NCBI GenBank assembly: GCA_032718475.1
Contig: JAUCBJ010000877.1
Location: forward strand, 1 to 64,000
DNA: 64,000 nt
Direction: 5' to 3'
From: Nemertoderma westbladi
Taxonomy: Eukaryota > Xenacoelomorpha > Nemertodermatida > Nemertodermatidae
The notes under the pieces are model-generated. The model made no database searches. It had not been told where the DNA came from and saw only the letters and a list, made by a program, of their open reading frames with translations. A program made the position numbers and the translations under genes. Positions 55,010-64,000 of the stretch are shown here, in pieces. Positions within the stretch are counted from its first letter, which is position 1. Every line of letters begins with the position of its first letter.

Positions 55010-55930
55010 GCGGGTGTAGTGAAATCTTCCGTTAGGTGGGGGGGGGGGGGGGGGGGGGGTTGGGGGGGGGGGGGGGGGGGTGTTTACAGGGGTCTACATA
55101 AGGGTACTCGTGATTAATATAAAAATATACTTTTTGTTATCATATCCATATTTTTAAATCAGCTATATATCAAATATAACAGTATAACACAGCAATAATG
55201 ATAATGTAAAGGTATAATACAGTAGTACATTCAGAAGGTCATATGTATAAAGTAAGAGTATATACAGTATACATATGTATTTATAAAATAATATGAAACC
55301 GTATTGTACTGCACAAAATGTATTGTAATGCCCTGTGTAGTCATAAACGAAATTATAAAGGAAAGAAAGTCACATTATCAACTAATTATTAATTTTATAA
55401 TAAAGGTAACAATTTATTACAAATAATGATGAACTGACATTTGTAACATACTGTAGGTTTATCATTCCTATAATTATTTCCATGTTTTCTTATAATATTT
55501 TTACTGGTTTAAAATATTTTTTTTCGACTACTGGTAGCACTTCAGACTGACGGCAGGGTTTATTTTGTATCACTGGTTGACAGGCGCTTTTGCTTCCTAA
55601 GTAATTTCCGCGCCGTGCGCCGACATCGGCGCGTTTCATGATATTCCAGCATACAAATCGAGTCCTTAATATTAAGTTGCAATGTACAGTTCTGATCTTT
55701 GTATCTTTTATTTCCACTCTATCGTCAGTACCTAAAGTACAAGTGCGATGGTACGTTCGTTTAAAACCAAAAATATAGTTTCATTACAAGAACCGTCACT
55801 GTAACCTGGGGGAGCAAGGGGAGGCGTGGGGGGGGGGGGGGGGGGGGTAGGGTCTTCAAAGATCTACTAAAAGGTACTCCGTGTTGGTAAAAAAAACATA
55901 CTTTTTGTTATCATATCCATATTTATTAAA
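55010..55930. repeat. Direct duplication with G-run cores (55010-55160 and 55800-55930)
   Basis: Both copies have a G-run (55038-55059 with 55062-55080; 55828-55847), then a CTAC...AAGG(G/T)ACTC word, then TACTTTTTGTTATCATATCC. The interval between them has no credible gene. Confidence 0.7.
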
Positions 55931-56171
55931 TCAGTTGATACTGATAGACAAATAACATACCAATAATAATAATGTAAATGTACAATATACCGAAATACAG
56001 TAGTAGCAGTAGGCCCTATTATATCTATATAGTTACTAACTACTGTACATTTACTGTATATTATATGAAACAGTCTGACAGTAGGCCTGTTGCTGTATTG
56101 CTATATTGCAGTATTGTACTGCACAAAATGTATTAATATGCATATTTATCTGTAATTTTCGCACTGCGTAT

Positions 56172-56330
56172 TGCGCGCCGACCAACGCGTTTCTTGATTT
56201 TCGAGAGCGCCACGCGCCGACCTCGGCGCGTTTCTTGATTTTCGAGCGCGCCACGCGCCGACCTCGGCGCGTTTCCTCATTTTCGAGCGCGCCACGCGCC
56301 GCTCTGGCGCGTTTTGATTTAAAAGAGCGC
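56172..56330. repeat. 41-bp GC-rich tandem repeat (about four copies)
   Basis: The unit starting GAGCGCGCCACGCGCCGACC, then TCGGCGCGTTTCTTGATTTTC, recurs at 41-bp spacing in an otherwise AT-rich area. Overlapping ORFs on both strands are by-products. Confidence 0.85.
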
Positions 56331-57920
56331 CGGATTAATCTGGCGCAAACCGTATGAATTCCAGTCTGGCTTGGGACCTCAACGCGAGATTCAGAACACC
56401 ATCCAAAACATATTCGCATAAAATCTTATCACTAATTGTCAAGGCCTAGGTAAGTTTTCAGCGTTTGAATATTATAGCCAATCAGGTGCCAGATACAGTG
56501 ACCACGGTAGGCGTGTGACCTGGGACCCCAATGGAAGGTTCAGAGTACTGGCCAAAACATTTTCGCATCAAATTGTACCGTAAAATGTTACTGCATATCA
56601 GCAAAGTCACCTACCGGTATTTGATCAGCAAAAGATCAGGTCTGACTGTGTGATTTGGGTCTGATCATATTTTCCTTTGCATACATAAGAAGCCCTTCAA
56701 TGGTCACTATCCGCTACATTGATCTAATCCATATCGTCAGATAGCCCGTGTTGCTGTTATAAGATTTATTTTGATTTGGTGCGATTTGGGTAATTTTAGT
56801 TTTTTTGGGGTAAACTATGGTATTAATAACTTCCAGTAAAATCTCAACGTTAAGAACATTGCTAGAAACGTCAATCATCTATAGCCTACAAACTAAGGGT
56901 AACTGTCAGCCAGTTACTGTACATGGGCAGATGGGTATATGTTCGCACTTTCAGACCTTTAGCAGTTTAACCTGCCAAATTTAGGTGTCTTCTAGGTTAT
57001 AAATCGACTTTAGCCTATGACGAGTATTTGATACACTACATTAGCCGAAGCCAGCCTATGCGCGACCATTCACCCGCTGGATATACCCGGGAGACTGGAT
57101 TCGGGAGCTCTGACCTTATTGCGATGTAGGCCTACTGTATTATTCGATTGATCGTTAATATATAATCTCTGACCAATATTATTCACTTTCGGGAAATATT
57201 AACAGTTCCTTTAGGACGTGGCGCTCTAAATATGTAAACAGAGTTATGACTTACACTAAACACAATGGGATGGCTATTGATTCACGTATAAAGCGCATTC
57301 TTTAGGAGATGCTTTGTTATCTATCACACTCATGCACAATACCGCACAATGCTGCACACCAATCTGCCGACCTTCACTAATTTTAATCACATATAAAGAG
57401 AACAGCAACCGACACATGTAGTGCCTATGAAATAGCATTAGATTCACTCCAAAACCAATATAATGTAAGTCGCAATTTCTATATGTAACCGGTCTCTCTA
57501 ATCTTCAGTATATCAAGAAGATTGGGGTTTTCTGATTATTTATCGATATTATCCAAATATAACAATATTCCATCAACTGATATAATTAATAAACGACAGT
57601 AAATAGCAGTAAAATAATGCGGTGTTTGTATGTGACCAGGTTTGTTATGAGTTCGTTAGATAGAATAACAGTTATACGTTTCTATGATCAAAGCCGATCT
57701 AATGTTTGGCTAAAGTCTGAAACATAGAATAATTCCACAGCCAGCCGGTGTTCTAGGCTTAGGAAAAACACACACTGACTGAATTGCGTGAGTTTCTGTA
57801 TACAATGTCCAACACAGAGTGAAAACCGCTCTGATTGGTCGACAGAACAAAGAACGAACAAAGAACAAAGAAAAAGTTACACGTGGACACAGCTGATAGA
57901 TGTCGTCATCTGAGTTCCGA
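56331..57920. other. Non-coding interval, no gene seen
   Basis: No ORF above about 60 codons with any motif, and no RNA gene that I can support. Confidence 0.45.
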
Positions 57921-57921
57921 T

Positions 57922-58158
57922 GTTTAGAGTATTTGAGCTTATTGCAGAGAAAAATGGCTTTTTATGTCCGCTAAAGCACACATGCAGACATAGCGGGCAA
58001 AATCGCTTGTTATGTCCGCTAAAATACCTACTCGGTATATTGCGGAGAAAAATAGCTTGTTACATCCGCAAAAGCTTTTACACCGCTCCCAGAAAATGGG
58101 ATTTGAGTCTATAAAATATACAAAATCACAGTTTCTAAAATATAAAAATACTCTAAAC
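57922..58158. repeat. Segment bounded by 13-bp inverted repeats
   Basis: GTTTAGAGTATTT (57922-57934) and AAATACTCTAAAC (58146-58158). Inside are three GTCCGCTAAA/ATCCGCAAAA words. It overlaps the 3' end of the decayed coding region, so the inverted repeat may be coincidental. Confidence 0.35.
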
Positions 58159-59519
58159 AGTTAGTCTTTCTTGCGCGGACGGCGTTTACGCAGTTTTTTG
58201 AGGCTAGCAAGAGTCCTTTTCTCTTTGGGGCGAGCCACTTTACTAGGAGGGCTATAACTCCTGGGTAAAGGGTGCAATACAATTGCATCGGAAGGTTTAG
58301 GGTTACGGTCGATGTCTCGTCCATTTCGATATGCTTCTCCTCGAGCTGATTTTCCTCCGCTTATCGTTGGATGCGTTCGTCCAAAAACTCTTGCAGAGAA
58401 TAGGGTCGTCCAAGTTCGATATCTTCTTAGAGATTCTGGATTTCCTGATCGAACTGAGATAAAGCTAATTCGTTTACCGCTTGGACTTGCTGCTGCAATT
58501 TACGTTTCTCTAAACAATTATAGGTTCCTTTTCCCATCTTTTGACGAATAGTGTCCAACACGTTTCATACAACTCTCTCCTCCGCCTTGGTGACAGGTTG
58601 TATCGGGTTAAACCGGGACGATGATACGTTTGAATGACGATATTAGATGTCCGTGTCCCAATCTGGCTAGGTAAGATGGGCGAATATTTAGGGAGCCCAC
58701 AACCGGAGTGCCACCGACTAACTGTTCGGGTAACACTAGATCTTTGAACAGTGAGTACAGTTCGGGAGGATCCGTGATATTATTAGGATCAAGAGTCTGA
58801 AGTCTAACTAGGGAATGAGGAGGTCTGACCGAGTATTCCGGAACTCTGATCATAGGTTTATTTAAGGATCGTTTGAATCGAATGAGCGTAGGTGATACAT
58901 CAAACAAGTTTCGCTCGAAACTCCCATAAATATAGCGAGTAAACCGTGTTTAAAGCAACGTCTCCACGGATGTTTATATCTTTCCGTTTGTTGGTTGGGT
59001 CTTGGGCATTCATCGCAATAATACCAAAGACGCACGTCTTGTAGGGGAAACGCGGGTGATATTTATTCGGTTTTACAATGTTTCTCTCAAGAATTCCAAA
59101 TATATGTTGGAGTTACCGCGTTTATCCGGTTCTTTAACGTCTTCTCTTTCGAGTCGATTTCGAATAGAATTTTCGCATTCGATTTTCAGTTTATCGTTCC
59201 GACTCCGCTGGGTAGGATATTTAAGTAGTACCATTTCCCTTTCGGTGTCGACATCGTCCGTATCGTGTAAATCGATAGGATGACCAGTAGTTAAGAAGTC
59301 CATATGCGTACCATTACGATGCGTATAGCGAGCAGTGAATTTTCGATAGTACAATTCACGCGTCTGTTGCTCCTGGGACATCGCCGGTTCGATATAACGA
59401 CCATCGTCCTCCGTAGTAGTTGGACTAGCGTCGCTGCGTATCAATCTATCAACAAACGCTTGCAACGGTAGAGTATATTTCTCCCTGATACCAAGATCAT
59501 CTTCTATCAACTCAGTCAT
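58140..59519 (-). pseudogene. Decayed coding region of unknown identity (several frameshifted pieces)
   Basis: The minus strand shows successive protein-like blocks in changing frames. First, 59519-59073: 148 codons from ATG, charged, starting MTELIEDDLGIREKY. Second, a block near 58960-58608 with VRPPHSLVRLQTLDPNN and GSLNIRPSYLARLGHG. Third, a block near 58590-58330 containing CLEKRKLQQQVQAVNELAL, then a TAA, then GRPYSLQEFLDERIQR, then another TAA, then AEENQLEEKH; it is heptad-like and possibly coiled coil. Fourth, a very basic tail (RTLASLKKLRKRRPRKKD) ending at TAA near 58160. Composition is GC-richer than the flanks. It lies downstream of the BEL/Pao pol on the same strand, but I recognise no gag, env or host family. 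Confidence 0.5.
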
Positions 59520-61328
59520 AGCTGCTATATGAGTTTATCAATATTATAATTAGTTATAATTAGGCTAGCGGGCGTCGCTGCCTACCCCTCTCGGCCCCCG
59601 GACAGTGCAAGATCCTCAGCGCTGGTGTACTTTAGCCGATGTGCCTATCGCCAACGTAGTAGCTGCACAACGACCACAACAACCAGCGCGAGTCACTCCA
59701 CCGTCCGCGTCCATCCCAAAGGCTTAGATTTACTTCAGGCTCTTACTGGAGAGTTAGGGCTACTTTCACAATTGCGACTCGCTACTGTAAACACACTTTA
59801 GTAGTAACATTCACCTATAAACACACAAATTCCACACAACTGTCACAAACCGCACACATTCGGGCCATTTGTTCAAGTGCCTTCCAGAATGCCACGTTAT
59901 TATTGGGTATCCTGAGATACTAGCAGTATGCTATTTATTCCTTATGCTATTCAATGGGGCAAGCCTTTATTGTTCTTTTAACTCACTTCTAATTCTAGCG
60001 TGGTTGTTGCCATGGTGACATTATGGAAAGCTAGCAGTAGAATTAGGGTAATTCTCATGCATACAGATCTGGGATGCTATTTAATAGTAATTCTTTAATT
60101 GTCAATATTCCTCTTTATACATGATTTTATGAATTTTATCGGCTATTGACTATATATTGGAGATTCTCGCACACTAATATACTTAATAGGGTGAATCTCC
60201 GCTTCCATGATTTATTAATTTATGGAATTTTGGGAATGTTATAAATTGTATAAAAATGACAATTTATCAAATTCATTAAAAGATGAATTTAAATTTATTC
60301 CCGTAAATTTTATTATTTAATATTAAATAGACACAATTTTATTCCAGAACATGTCTGGGGACTGGGATCCTTGATTCTAGGAAATTGGTCTTTTTAAGAA
60401 TATTGGTAAGTGCTAAGATATCTTAATAGACTAGAATTTTAAAGGATCTAAAATTTGACAGATTTTATAAATATTAATAGTTAATATTTAGGATGGGCAC
60501 CAGTTTATTCCAGAACTTGGCTGGGGACGTTAACCACTGATTCTAGAATTTTGTCTTTCAAGTATATCGGTGGGTGCCGCGATATCTTAATCGACTAGAA
60601 TTACAGATGGTCAAAGGGTTTAACAGATTTATTTTGCGTTTTACGCTACTGTTAAAGGGACATCACGCTACTATATGTATTATTTAATATACGGTATGAG
60701 AGCAATATCGCAAGAAGCAATGTCAGTGAGAAGAGGCAAGTCGTTTCCAAGGTCTACCCAGAGCTTGGTTTAGCCGAGACACAAGGATCTGAACTTTGCA
60801 TTCCTAATACTCTACTTACCAATAATACTTGAATATAGTAGGAGCTTTATTGTACTTTAATAAGTACGGATATTTCATCTTACTGTAGTCACGTATTTAT
60901 AATATAATACGGACAGTAAGGAAAGAGAAAAAGAATTATTTCTCGCCGTCGCACTAAATATATAATATATAAGTAATCAAGTAATAAATGCGAATATATA
61001 TGGCACTAATCTACTAAATAATCGCTAAAATAACCTTCTACTAAATAAAATTCAAGAAAACGATTATAATAAAATACATAATAATACATACATAAGTATA
61101 AAATAATAAAAGCAAATATAAAATAATATAGTCACACACCCACTCCAGACGCTGTTAAGTTGGGGAGTCCCTAGATGTTTGTTGGATTAGGGAGGTGGTC
61201 GTGGGAAGAGTATCTTGCCTTCCATAGTTTCCGGAGAGTTCTCTGTCTCTTTCCAGTAAACATAAACGACCAACTGGGCGATTGAGCTGCTGCGTCTCGA
61301 AGACAATTCCCGGTTTCTTAAAGTTACG
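59520..61328. other. Non-coding interval; probably includes the 3' LTR of the BEL/Pao element
   Basis: Immediately downstream (minus) of the integrase stop, a purine-rich GGAGTGGGTG precedes TGTGACTATATT near 61133-61140. This could be polypurine tract and LTR start. AATAAAG (minus) at 60845-60851 would suit an LTR poly(A) signal. With only one LTR in view its ends cannot be fixed. 60332-60630 contains two degenerate copies of a segment of about 165 bp (CAG...TTTATTCCAGAAC...GATATCTTAAT.GACTAGAATT). Confidence 0.4.
60332..60630. repeat. Degenerate tandem duplication (about 165 bp x 2)
   Basis: Shared words: TTTATTCCAGAAC, TGATTCTAG, GATATCTTAAT and GACTAGAATT, in the same order in both halves. 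Confidence 0.7.
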
Positions 61329-62640
61329 TCACATGACGACGAGTTCTACCGATCGCACTAAACCATCATCCGAGATATGAGTCTCGATGATACGACCTGT
61401 CTGCCACCGCTTACGTGGAAGATCTGAATCCACAATAAGGACCATGTCTCCAGCGCTAACGTTTTCTTGCTGCGCAAACCACTTAGTTCGAAGTTGTAGC
61501 GTGGGCAGATAATGTTTTTCGAAATGGTCAGTGAAACGACGGGATAACAACTGCATAAGTTGCCAAGTTTTCCGGCAGTATTCGTCTCCGTCTGTGATTT
61601 CCGATCGTGGGAGCATGGCTACAGGTTTCTTCAGTAGGAAGTGCGCGGGTGTTAGCGCTTCCAGGGAATCGGGACTCGATGAGACTGGCATAAGCGGTCT
61701 CTCGTTGAGATAGGCGGCGATTTCCTCCATTAACGTCCGCAAAAGTTCGTCGGTGAGATACGCGCGGCACGGCACTATAAAGTGAAATGCGGTCTTCACG
61801 CTCCTGATTAATCTCTCCCAACTTCCTCCCCACCAAGGGGCGTCGGCGGCGTTGAAGGTCCAGCTAGACGCTGTTACCCTTAGCTGATTGTCCAGCTGTC
61901 TTTGGTTCCAATCTTTGACGTAAGCCTTGATTTCATTGTTGGCACCTATGAAGTTCGTTCCCTTATCAGATCTCATCGTGTTACTAGTTCCAAAGCGAGC
62001 GATCTGTCGGCGTAAGCTCAATAGGAAGCTGTTGGTAGATAAATCGTTCACCATATCGAGATGGATAGCTCTACAAGTCATACAAACAAAGATGACATAC
62101 CATCTCTTGACTATAGTCCTAGCACGATATACTTCAATAGGGCCAAATAAATCTACACCGGTATTAGTAAAGGGTGGTTCATAGAAGCTTACTCGTTCCC
62201 TAGGTAATTCTGCCTCTCGCTGTGTTAAAGGCCTACTGAATGCTTTCCTACAGGATATGCAGTTCCTAAGAACTTGGTTCAGAGCTCTACGGGGTTTATA
62301 AAAATAATAGCGATTTCGAATTTCGCTAAGAACTCGTTCTCTACCAGCATGATAAAGTTTGCTGTGAACATCTACAATCATCTTGATTTGTATTTCAAAA
62401 TTTCTAATGAGTATGGGAAACTTAGTGTCAAAGGATAATGGAGCATTAGTTAATCTTCCTCCAACACGTATCAACCCATCTATCATTGTGCTAGAGAAAC
62501 GATCCCTTAAGCGCATCTGTGGATTTCTCAACAACAGGAAATACTTATCGGAATCCTCATAGCATTGCAGGAGTCTCAGCATCTGCTTATTGGTTTCTGA
62601 TAACTGATCTTCTCCTTCAGAAACCTGTCGGATATCTTAT
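61329..62640 (-). CDS. BEL/Pao retrotransposon integrase (pol 3' part)
   Basis: The first Met of the open frame is at 62582, but the frame is open from about 62640 (DIRQVSEGEDQLSETNKQ). Domain order: zinc-binding HHCC with HSKLYHAGRERV and NCISCRKAF; core with D in TGVDLFGPIE, D in MRSDKGTNFIGA, and E in WGGSWERLIRSVK (DDE catalytic triad); then the BEL/Pao-typical LNERPLMPVSSSPD, LTPAHFLLKKP, LPTLQLRTKWF and GDMVLIVDSDLPRKRWQTGR. It ends at TGA 61329, close to a putative polypurine tract. All catalytic residues are present and there is no internal stop. It inserts the element's cDNA into host DNA. The upstream pol frame overlaps by about 60 bases in a different frame. Confidence 0.88.
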
Positions 62641-64000
62641 ATTTGGGAAGATCTTTAACAACATGGACCTGCACAGATGTCAGTGGAGCGGTATCACTAT
62701 TGGTCTTCGTCCTGGAGTAGTGATGATGAAAACATCGCTTTAAATATGTAACGGCCTTACAGAGCCGATTCCAGGAACTGTAGTGATATATCGCTCTCTG
62801 CAGGAGAGGTGAGAGTCCTTGCGAGACGTCTGGTATTACAGATTTCCAATCCTTCTCTCTGATTTCCACAACAGACTTATTTGTGGCTGTGGGTTTCGGA
62901 TCCAAAGCGTCGTCTCCGGAAGTGTGTAGTACAGACAGATCTACCACGGGTTTAAATAACTTCGATTTACTCGCCCGAGTTTTAGGTTTGACTTTCTCCG
63001 CTCCCTTGGCCTGTCTAATCTCCGCCGTAGTAAGATGAGGAGGCCATTCATCTTCTTCTTTGCTTAGGAAGTCGGGTCCACCTAACCAGTCTGGAGTATC
63101 TATCAGTTCTTGTGGAGTTGCTCCCCTGGAGGCGATGTCTGCTGGATTAATCGTTCCGGGGCAATGTCTCCATTGATCCATCTTCGTGCGACTAAGTATA
63201 ATGGCTACTCTGTTGGTAACGAAGACACTGAACTGACAGACTTCATTGGTTATATACTCCAACACGAGTAAAGCATCGGTCCAATAGACAGTTTTCTCCA
63301 GTGGATATTCAATCTGTTCTGTTACATTCCGGCCGATGGCTGTAGCGTATAGAGCCGCTTTTAACTCCGCTCGAGGAACTTTCAACTTGTTGTTTATCAA
63401 TGCCTTAGAGGTAACCAAGGCGACTTTGATTCCATCCAGAGTTTCCACTCTCAGGTAGGCTACTATACCTATTCCCATATCGCTGGCGTCTCCAAACACA
63501 TGGAGTTGATAGGAATACGTAGGGAGAACATGACCAAAATATGAACGGGAAATTATAAAGTTCTCGATGGCTGGTAGAGAATCTTCCCATTTCATCCACT
63601 TCTTTAATAGTTCTCCCTTAAGTGGATCGTCCCATGAGTGGTTTTCAAGCCACATTTGTTGTACTAAACTCCGAGCAATCAATATAACTGGGCTAATAAA
63701 TCCCAATGGATCGAAATAAGTGCTCAGGATACTTAAACAAATCCGTTTAGTCCGAACTGGATTATCTCGCTGTTTGAGCTGGAAAAACAGGATATCTCTC
63801 TCTGTGTCCCATTTCAAACCAAGTGTTTTGGTTTCTGGAAGATCGTCTTTGATTAGGTCTAGATCTTTCGCTCCTCGATCTTCTACCGGGATCGATTCCA
63901 GAAATTCACGGGAGTTGCTGGTGAATTTAGTTAATCGAAATCCACCTCTTTTTAAGCACTCTACCGTTCCTTTGGCGACATCAATGGCTTCTTCCACCAA
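62576..64000 (-). CDS. BEL/Pao retrotransposon pol: RT C-terminal part and RNase H (truncated by window)
   Basis: Open from the right edge, so the RT catalytic YxDD half lies outside. It begins in the RT thumb (GGFRLTKFTSNSREFLESIP, typical of Pao pol) with TLGLKWDTERD and DPLGFISPV. RNase H follows: D in HVFGDASDMGIG, E in KVPRAELKAALYA, D in VYWTDALLVLEYI, and the final D in GTINPADIASRG, so all four active-site acids are present. WLGGPDFL closes the module. The frame ends at 62576 while the integrase frame opens upstream of that point, so RNase H and integrase are out of frame by one base. Either a frameshift mutation or programmed shifting explains this; BEL/Pao pol is normally one ORF, so mutation is likelier. 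Confidence 0.88.
   Translation of the reverse strand: MVEEAIDVAKGTVECLKRGGFRLTKFTSNSREFLESIPVEDRGAKDLDLIKDDLPETKTLGLKWDTERDILFFQLKQRDNPVRTKRICLSILSTYFDPLGFISPVILIARSLVQQMWLENHSWDDPLKGELLKKWMKWEDSLPAIENFIISRSYFGHVLPTYSYQLHVFGDASDMGIGIVAYLRVETLDGIKVALVTSKALINNKLKVPRAELKAALYATAIGRNVTEQIEYPLEKTVYWTDALLVLEYITNEVCQFSVFVTNRVAIILSRTKMDQWRHCPGTINPADIASRGATPQELIDTPDWLGGPDFLSKEEDEWPPHLTTAEIRQAKGAEKVKPKTRASKSKLFKPVVDLSVLHTSGDDALDPKPTATNKSVVEIREKDWKSVIPDVSQGLSPLLQRAIYHYSSWNRLCKAVTYLKRCFHHHYSRTKTNSDTAPLTSVQVHVVKDLPKYKISDRFLKEKISYQKPISRC

Overview
The window is animal nuclear DNA: AT-rich, with spliced genes, long coding-free stretches and a very dense load of eukaryotic transposable elements (BEL/Pao LTR retrotransposon, RTE-like LINE, Penelope-like element, many TIR DNA transposons) and tandem repeats. 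The only confidently named host gene is a very long SEC16-type COPII scaffold. A marine invertebrate is likely from this repeat mixture, but I cannot name the species.

Layout. 1-2475 is a perfect 36-bp tandem array running off the left edge. 5665-10457 holds a 148-bp duplication, a Penelope-like RT relic, a LINE tail and an almost full-length broken RTE-like LINE with 13-bp target-site duplications (TSDs). 10561-10774 is a small TIR element built on GGATCC hexamers. 13936-22986 (minus) is the SEC16 homologue, carried without introns in one exon of about 9 kb. 25410 to about 39040 is a nest of transposons. The outer element (family P) has its internal 9-bp satellite split by a 9.7-kb Mutator-like element with a 9-bp TSD. 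That element contains a 3.7-kb element (family Q) bordered by TGTCAATATTGACA palindromes, and a 68-bp array that is itself split by a second, complete P copy. A 1.16-kb hAT-like element and a small MITE also sit in the outer copy.

40353-40825 is a near-perfect long palindrome with TTAA ends. 41525-42935 is an uninterrupted copy of the 68-bp-array unit and serves as the 'empty site' for the inner P copy. 43328-44710 is a TA-flanked TIR element carrying a PHD-like zinc-finger exon. 47404-49048 is another TA-flanked TIR element. 49432-50986 (minus) is a two-exon gene for a protein with a C2-CH-type zinc finger and no recognised function. 54200-54950 is a 31-bp hairpin minisatellite. 58140-59519 is a decayed coding region of unknown identity. 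61329-64000 (minus) is the 3' part of a BEL/Pao pol (RT tail, RNase H, integrase).

The host genes have no evident shared pathway. The story of the window is sequential transposon insertion, satellite growth inside transposons, and decay. Element boundaries, TSDs and TIRs were read by eye. Family names rest on motif memory and were not searched.
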